36,953 nucleotides of DNA from an uncultured Pseudomonadota bacterium (GTDB lineage: Bacteria > Myxococcota_A > Bradymonadia > Bradymonadales > GCA-2716585), in contig CAKZKQ010000783.1 in assembly GCA_937123825.1 (NCBI GenBank), positions 1-36,953 of the forward strand. The letters are read 5' to 3'. Position numbers and translations under genes: made by a program. Position 1 is the first letter of the stretch, and the number at the start of each line of letters is the position of its first letter. The notes beneath the pieces were generated by a model. It was not told the DNA's origin. It made no database searches and saw nothing but the letters and a program-made list of their open reading frames with translations. Positions 33,435 through 36,953 of the stretch are shown piece after piece.

Positions 33435-34250
33435 ATGACCTTCCACAACACGATCGTCGTCATCGGGGCGATGAAGTCCGGCACCTCCAGTCTCCACAGC
33501 TACCTCGATCTGCACCCCCAGATCAGCATGAGCCGCACCAAAGAGTTGAACTTCTTTGTGGCCGAAAAAGAGCACTGGGCCAAAGGCTTTGGCTGGTACG
33601 ACCGTCAACTGGGCTCCCGCAAAGCCACCTGGCGCGGTGAATCTTCACCCAACTACACCAAGCACCCCACGTTCCCCGGCGTGCCCGAGCGCATGTTTCA
33701 GGTTATGCCCGACGCGCGTCTGATTTACGTCCTGCGTGACCCCATTAGCCGCATCGTCTCGCACTACGTCCACAACCGCTCCCACGGCCGTGAGTCCAAG
33801 CCCATCGATGCGGCGCTGGCCAACCCACAGACCAACGACTACGTCTACCCCAGTCGCTACCACTACCAGATCGAGCGCTTTGTCGAGGCGGGCTTCACCA
33901 TGGAGCAGCTCCTGGTCCTTGACCAACGCCGCCTCAAGAACGACCGGCGCGCCGTCATGCGCGAGTGCTTTGACTTCATCGGGGTCGACGCCAGCTTTGA
34001 TCACCCCGGCTTTGAGCGCGAACTGCACCACTCCAGCCGCAAAGGTCAGCCCACCTCTCTGGCCAGACGCTTGATGCGCTACCCCGGCGGCCGCGCGCTG
34101 CGTTACGCCTTGCCCCAGATCTTTGAAGAGCCCCTGGAACGCCCCGCGCTGCCCGACGGCGTCCGCGATGCGCTGGCCGAGGTGTTGGCCCCCGATGCGG
34201 CGGCGCTGCGCCAACTGACCGGCCTCGACTTTGAAGGCTGGAGCGTCTGA
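33435..34250 (+). CDS. PAPS-dependent sulfotransferase
   Basis: This 271-residue enzyme transfers sulfate from 3'-phosphoadenosine-5'-phosphosulfate to an acceptor. The 5'-phosphosulfate loop is IGAMKSGTSSLHSYL (residues 10-24, Lys14). The 3'-phosphate site is LIYVLRDPISRIVSHYVHNR (97-116, with Arg101 and Ser109). YPSRYHYQIERF and a RRLKND segment follow, as in heparan-sulfate and Stf0-like bacterial sulfotransferases. There is no signal peptide or membrane anchor, so it is cytoplasmic. The acceptor is unknown; a lipid or glycan precursor is plausible given the glycan operon in the same window. The start is ATG 33435, with only a weak ribosome site (GAGAG) and 15 nt after the FHA gene, so co-transcription and coupling are likely. 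Confidence 0.93.
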   Translation: MTFHNTIVVIGAMKSGTSSLHSYLDLHPQISMSRTKELNFFVAEKEHWAKGFGWYDRQLGSRKATWRGESSPNYTKHPTFPGVPERMFQVMPDARLIYVLRDPISRIVSHYVHNRSHGRESKPIDAALANPQTNDYVYPSRYHYQIERFVEAGFTMEQLLVLDQRRLKNDRRAVMRECFDFIGVDASFDHPGFERELHHSSRKGQPTSLARRLMRYPGGRALRYALPQIFEEPLERPALPDGVRDALAEVLAPDAAALRQLTGLDFEGWSV

Positions 34251-34251
34251 A

Positions 34252-34282
34252 ACCAAAGCATGCCTTTCGTCTGCACTTTGGT
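34252..34282. terminator. Weak hairpin between convergent genes
   Basis: ACCAAAG (34252-34258) pairs with CTTTGGT (34276-34282), with an inner TGC/GCA pair after a 2-nt bulge. On the minus strand it is followed by TTTC only. It might serve as a weak bidirectional terminator between the sulfotransferase and the nucleotidase-like gene. Confidence 0.35.
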
Positions 34283-34299
34283 ATGACCCCCATTGTTCC

Positions 34300-36953
34300 T
34301 CAGTTTTTAAAGACCCCTCGGTACTGAAAACCACCGCCTGTGATCCAACTGCCGCCAAAGTGGTCTGCTGGGGGAACCTTGCCGTGGACCAGGTAGAGGT
34401 CTGCGAAGGCAAACATCGAGAATGCTTCGGTGAGTTGGAAGTTGAGCCGGTGGTTGGATTCCATCAAGAGCGCCAGATCGGTGGGGCGGTCGTCGTTGTC
34501 AGGGACCAGGAAGCGCAAGTCGACCTCGGTGGTGAAGGCCAGCGGCCCCCAGATGGGGATGTTCATGTTGGTGCCGAAGGTCAGACCAAAGTCGTGGTTG
34601 ACCTCGCTGGCGGCCAGATCAAGCTGGTAGAGGGCGCCAAGGCGCACTTCCCGAATCATCCGGCCAGGATAGGCCACAAAACCCGCCGATTGGGGCAGCA
34701 AGAGTTGGTGGGGGAAGGCTTTGTCGGGGTTGTCGGCCGATGGGTTGGGGACAGCGGTAAACTCGGTGTCGATGGCCGAGCGGATGAAGGGCACGATGGG
34801 AAATTTGGAGGCCCCGGCCTCGACGCGGATGGCGTTGAGGCGAAGCTCGGTCCAGATTTGGAGGTCGTCGGCCTGCTCCTGGGGTGGAATGTCCTGACCC
34901 GGGATGTCCAACAGCAACCGAATGAGGCGGCCGCGTGTGCGGGTCTCCCAGGCCACTGAGGGGCCATCGTAGATGAGGGCGATGTTGGCCGCCGCCCCCA
35001 ATCGGGTGTTGTCGGGGGTGGTGAGGCGAGTTTGTCGGGTGGCGGCAAAGTCAGCGACGTCGTCGGAGTTGGTGTAGAAGGAGGCGCTCAGGGAGAGTTC
35101 GTCGATGCGCAGCAGCCAGCGCCCCTGGAGTGTGCCTTCGTTCTGGGTCAGGAAGGACTCTAGCTCGGCGGTGGCTGCGGGGAGGGTGCCGTTGGTGGCT
35201 GGGTCGGTCCAGGTGGCAAAGCGCGCGTTGGCGATGTCGCGCACATGGCCTGCCGGGGTGCCTTTGCCAAGCAGCGGGGCCAGCTGGGGGTCAAGGGCGA
35301 CGCTCTCGGCGACCACCACGGTGTAGCTTTCGGCGTTGTCCAGCGGGCGGCCGGCGATCTTCATGGTGTCCAGGTTGGCCCCGGCGGCGCCCAGGAGGGT
35401 TTCGCGGTCGTGGTCTTTGGGGCCGTGGCTTTTGACGTAGGCCAGCAGTTTGCGCAGCGCAGCGCCCTTGATGGTGTGTCGCTGGAGGGGTTCGGCGGTG
35501 CGCAGCCAGTCGTTGGTGTAGAGCCGGGTCAGTGGGCCGATGATCGAAGAGCCGCGCGGGGTGTTGCGCAGCACGACGATGTCCGCGCCGGTGTCCTGAC
35601 GAACCAGCGTGGCCAGAAAGCGCAGCCAGAGCGGGTCGGTGAAGCGCCCCGGCAGCGAGCGAGGGTAGTCTATGCGGCCAAAGTGGTGCGGGGTATAGCC
35701 CCAGACCAGATCGTGAAGCTCAGGGTGGCGCTCGATGGTGTCGGCGGGGTCTGGGATGACGGTGGCGGAGAGGCCGGCGATCTCTTTCTCTTCACGCTCT
35801 CGGATGGCGCGGCGCGCGGGGGTGTCGGTACGCGGTGGGGGGCCCGGCGGGTGGGTCAGGCTGTGGATTTGTTTCAGGGCCGCGTCGTGGGTGAAGCTGG
35901 CGGTGATCTCGGTGGTCCCCGGCCCCGTGACACAGACCTGGGCCAGGGCGCGCAGGTGTCTGGCGTTGCGCCGCGTGGTTGGATCGGTGGTCACCACCTG
36001 GGAGCGTTGGATCAGGTCGCCGTAAGTGCGTCCACCCAGGACCAGATCGACGTTGTTGGAGAGCGCGGCGAGCTTGTCGGAGTCCCTGGAGCCGGTCAGG
36101 ACGATGGTCAGGTCGGGTCTGCGGCCCAGTTGTTTGTGGATGACGTCGATGACGGTGGAGACGCTGGGGCGCGGCGGGGCGATGCGCCACTGTCTGGCGG
36201 TGGCGGCGGGCAGCCCGTCGAGGGCTTCGGGGCCGACCACGCCGATGATGGCCACGGTCATGCCCTGGGCCTTGTGGAGGATAAAGCGCCTCAGCGGCAT
36301 CTTGTCCTGGGCGTCGTACAGGTTGGCGGCGATGAAAGGCAGCTTGTGGGCCTTGGTCCAGGCCAAAAACTTCTCCTGACCCTTGGCCAACTCAAAGGTG
36401 TTTGGGACCATCGCGGTCAACCCCACCGGCTCCAGGCCTTCCCCGCAAGCGGTGTCTCGTCCTTCATGCCCGGCCTCGTGCGCCACGTTGCCCAGGCTGA
36501 AGATCAGGGAGTCCGGGCGGCGTTTTTGAGCGATGACCTCGAACTTATGGATGCCGTGGCCCATCTTGCGCCCGATGGAGTAAAGGTGCGTCTTGCCCTC
36601 GGGGGTGATGATCGACGACAGGAGCGAGGTCTGGCGCTCCCAAAAGACCGGCTCGTTGGGGACCGGTCCATCTTCAAACTCCAGCGAGAGCACGGGGCCG
36701 CGCGGGGTCTTGAGGCGGACCAGACGCGCATGAACGCGCTGGGTGTCGGGGTAGAGGGTTTGGCCGCCTGCGTCCATGACGGCCAGCCAGTCGGCAAACT
36801 GGGCGACGGGGTATTGAAAGTTGATCTCCCAGGGGCTGACCAGGACCGGCAGGCGCTCTTCAAGAACTTCGCGTTCGTGTGTGCCGACCAGCGCGTCGCT
36901 GACCAGGGTCCCGTCGGTGATGGCGGTTTCGGGGATGAGGACGCGGTTGTCGT
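34300..36953 (-). CDS. Degenerate 5'-nucleotidase/metallophosphatase-like protein with C-terminal barrel-like domain (5' end outside window)
   Basis: The frame stays open to the right edge, so the start lies outside; 883 residues are visible. The fold follows UshA-type 5'-nucleotidases: ELAKGQEKFLAWTKAHKLPF then IAANLYD (like the GNHEF...FPxxxAN region), then DLTIVLTGSRDSDKLA and LVLGGRTYGD. A 5'-nucleotidase C-terminal domain is recognised by GADIVVLRNTPRG, LYTNDWLRTAEPLQ, IKGAALRKLL and ESYTVVVAES. The histidines of GNHE and GGHTH are replaced (PNTFE and GGRTY), so metal-dependent hydrolysis looks lost. The last ~270 residues are alternating amphipathic strands (for example EVRLGALYQLDLAAS and NMNIPIWGPLAFTTEVDLRF) ending in YRGVFKN, suggesting an outer-membrane beta-barrel (inference). 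Its 3' end faces the sulfotransferase. Confidence 0.78.
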   Translation of the reverse strand, partial: DNRVLIPETAITDGTLVSDALVGTHEREVLEERLPVLVSPWEINFQYPVAQFADWLAVMDAGGQTLYPDTQRVHARLVRLKTPRGPVLSLEFEDGPVPNEPVFWERQTSLLSSIITPEGKTHLYSIGRKMGHGIHKFEVIAQKRRPDSLIFSLGNVAHEAGHEGRDTACGEGLEPVGLTAMVPNTFELAKGQEKFLAWTKAHKLPFIAANLYDAQDKMPLRRFILHKAQGMTVAIIGVVGPEALDGLPAATARQWRIAPPRPSVSTVIDVIHKQLGRRPDLTIVLTGSRDSDKLAALSNNVDLVLGGRTYGDLIQRSQVVTTDPTTRRNARHLRALAQVCVTGPGTTEITASFTHDAALKQIHSLTHPPGPPPRTDTPARRAIREREEKEIAGLSATVIPDPADTIERHPELHDLVWGYTPHHFGRIDYPRSLPGRFTDPLWLRFLATLVRQDTGADIVVLRNTPRGSSIIGPLTRLYTNDWLRTAEPLQRHTIKGAALRKLLAYVKSHGPKDHDRETLLGAAGANLDTMKIAGRPLDNAESYTVVVAESVALDPQLAPLLGKGTPAGHVRDIANARFATWTDPATNGTLPAATAELESFLTQNEGTLQGRWLLRIDELSLSASFYTNSDDVADFAATRQTRLTTPDNTRLGAAANIALIYDGPSVAWETRTRGRLIRLLLDIPGQDIPPQEQADDLQIWTELRLNAIRVEAGASKFPIVPFIRSAIDTEFTAVPNPSADNPDKAFPHQLLLPQSAGFVAYPGRMIREVRLGALYQLDLAASEVNHDFGLTFGTNMNIPIWGPLAFTTEVDLRFLVPDNDDRPTDLALLMESNHRLNFQLTEAFSMFAFADLYLVHGKVPPADHFGGSWITGGGFQYRGVFKN

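Noticed and set aside
1..36953. tRNA, rRNA, transposase, integrase, phage or restriction/defence genes
   Set aside because: I looked for the characteristic motifs and folds on both strands and found none. A tRNAscan or Infernal run would settle small RNAs.

Overview
The window is GC-rich DNA from a Gram-negative bacterium. It contains no rRNA, tRNA, CRISPR array or recognisable mobile element. Several traits point to a predatory or deltaproteobacterial-type lineage, with Myxococcota or Bradymonadota the best guess: lipoproteins with acidic linkers and Cys-rich repeats, thrombospondin-3 and FG-GAP repeats, an AgmX/PglI-type protein, and TPR/HEAT and FHA proteins. This placement is inferred from gene content and was not tested by a phylogeny.

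Layout, left edge to 9.2 kb. The window opens with the 3' end of an unrecognised gene (3-629) and a textbook terminator. A secreted alpha/alpha-toroid protein with a CxxCH haem motif (922-2946) follows, then a second good terminator and a class II aldolase-like enzyme (3236-3910). On the minus strand lie an AgmX/PglI-type protein, an ECF sigma factor and a small possible upstream gene, which together look like an operon. About 1 kb of gene-free DNA with degenerate repeats and hairpins then leads to a consensus promoter and gyrA (6550-9147).

9.4-15.5 kb. hemL runs rightward but stops abruptly near 10410, where it meets, head to head at their 3' ends, a minus-strand FAD oxidoreductase that is also cut off. 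The oxidoreductase is the last gene of a surface-glycan operon read leftward from about 15.44 kb: GT2, UDP-GlcNAc 2-epimerase (WecB/WbpI family), NAD-dependent sugar epimerase, DPM1-like GT2, oxidoreductase. The double truncation is either a real rearrangement or an assembly join.

15.9-28.2 kb. This is a surface/exported protein region. A giant lipoprotein (minus, 15927-21669) carries TSP3 repeats, carboxypeptidase-regulatory-like domains and FG-GAP repeats, and it is frameshifted at a seven-G tract. Divergent from it are two tandem paralogous lipoproteins (22001-24817 and 24828-27638), each with an acidic linker, Cys-rich repeats and about five pre-peptidase-C-like domains. A small two-TM protein follows.

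28.4 kb to right edge. A 1359-residue exported TPR-HEAT protein is followed by a zinc-ribbon/double-FHA protein and a sulfotransferase 15 nt downstream of it. Converging on these from the right edge is a partial minus-strand protein that resembles the 5'-nucleotidase family but lacks its usual metal-site histidines, and that ends in a probable beta-barrel.

The common theme is the cell envelope: glycan synthesis, secreted Ca-binding/adhesive repeat proteins, periplasmic scaffolds and a sulfotransferase. gyrA and hemL are housekeeping genes. No gene set here can be shown to form a new system. The best leads are the 10.41 kb junction, the haem-motif toroid protein, the degenerate nucleotidase-barrel fusion and the poly-C frameshift.
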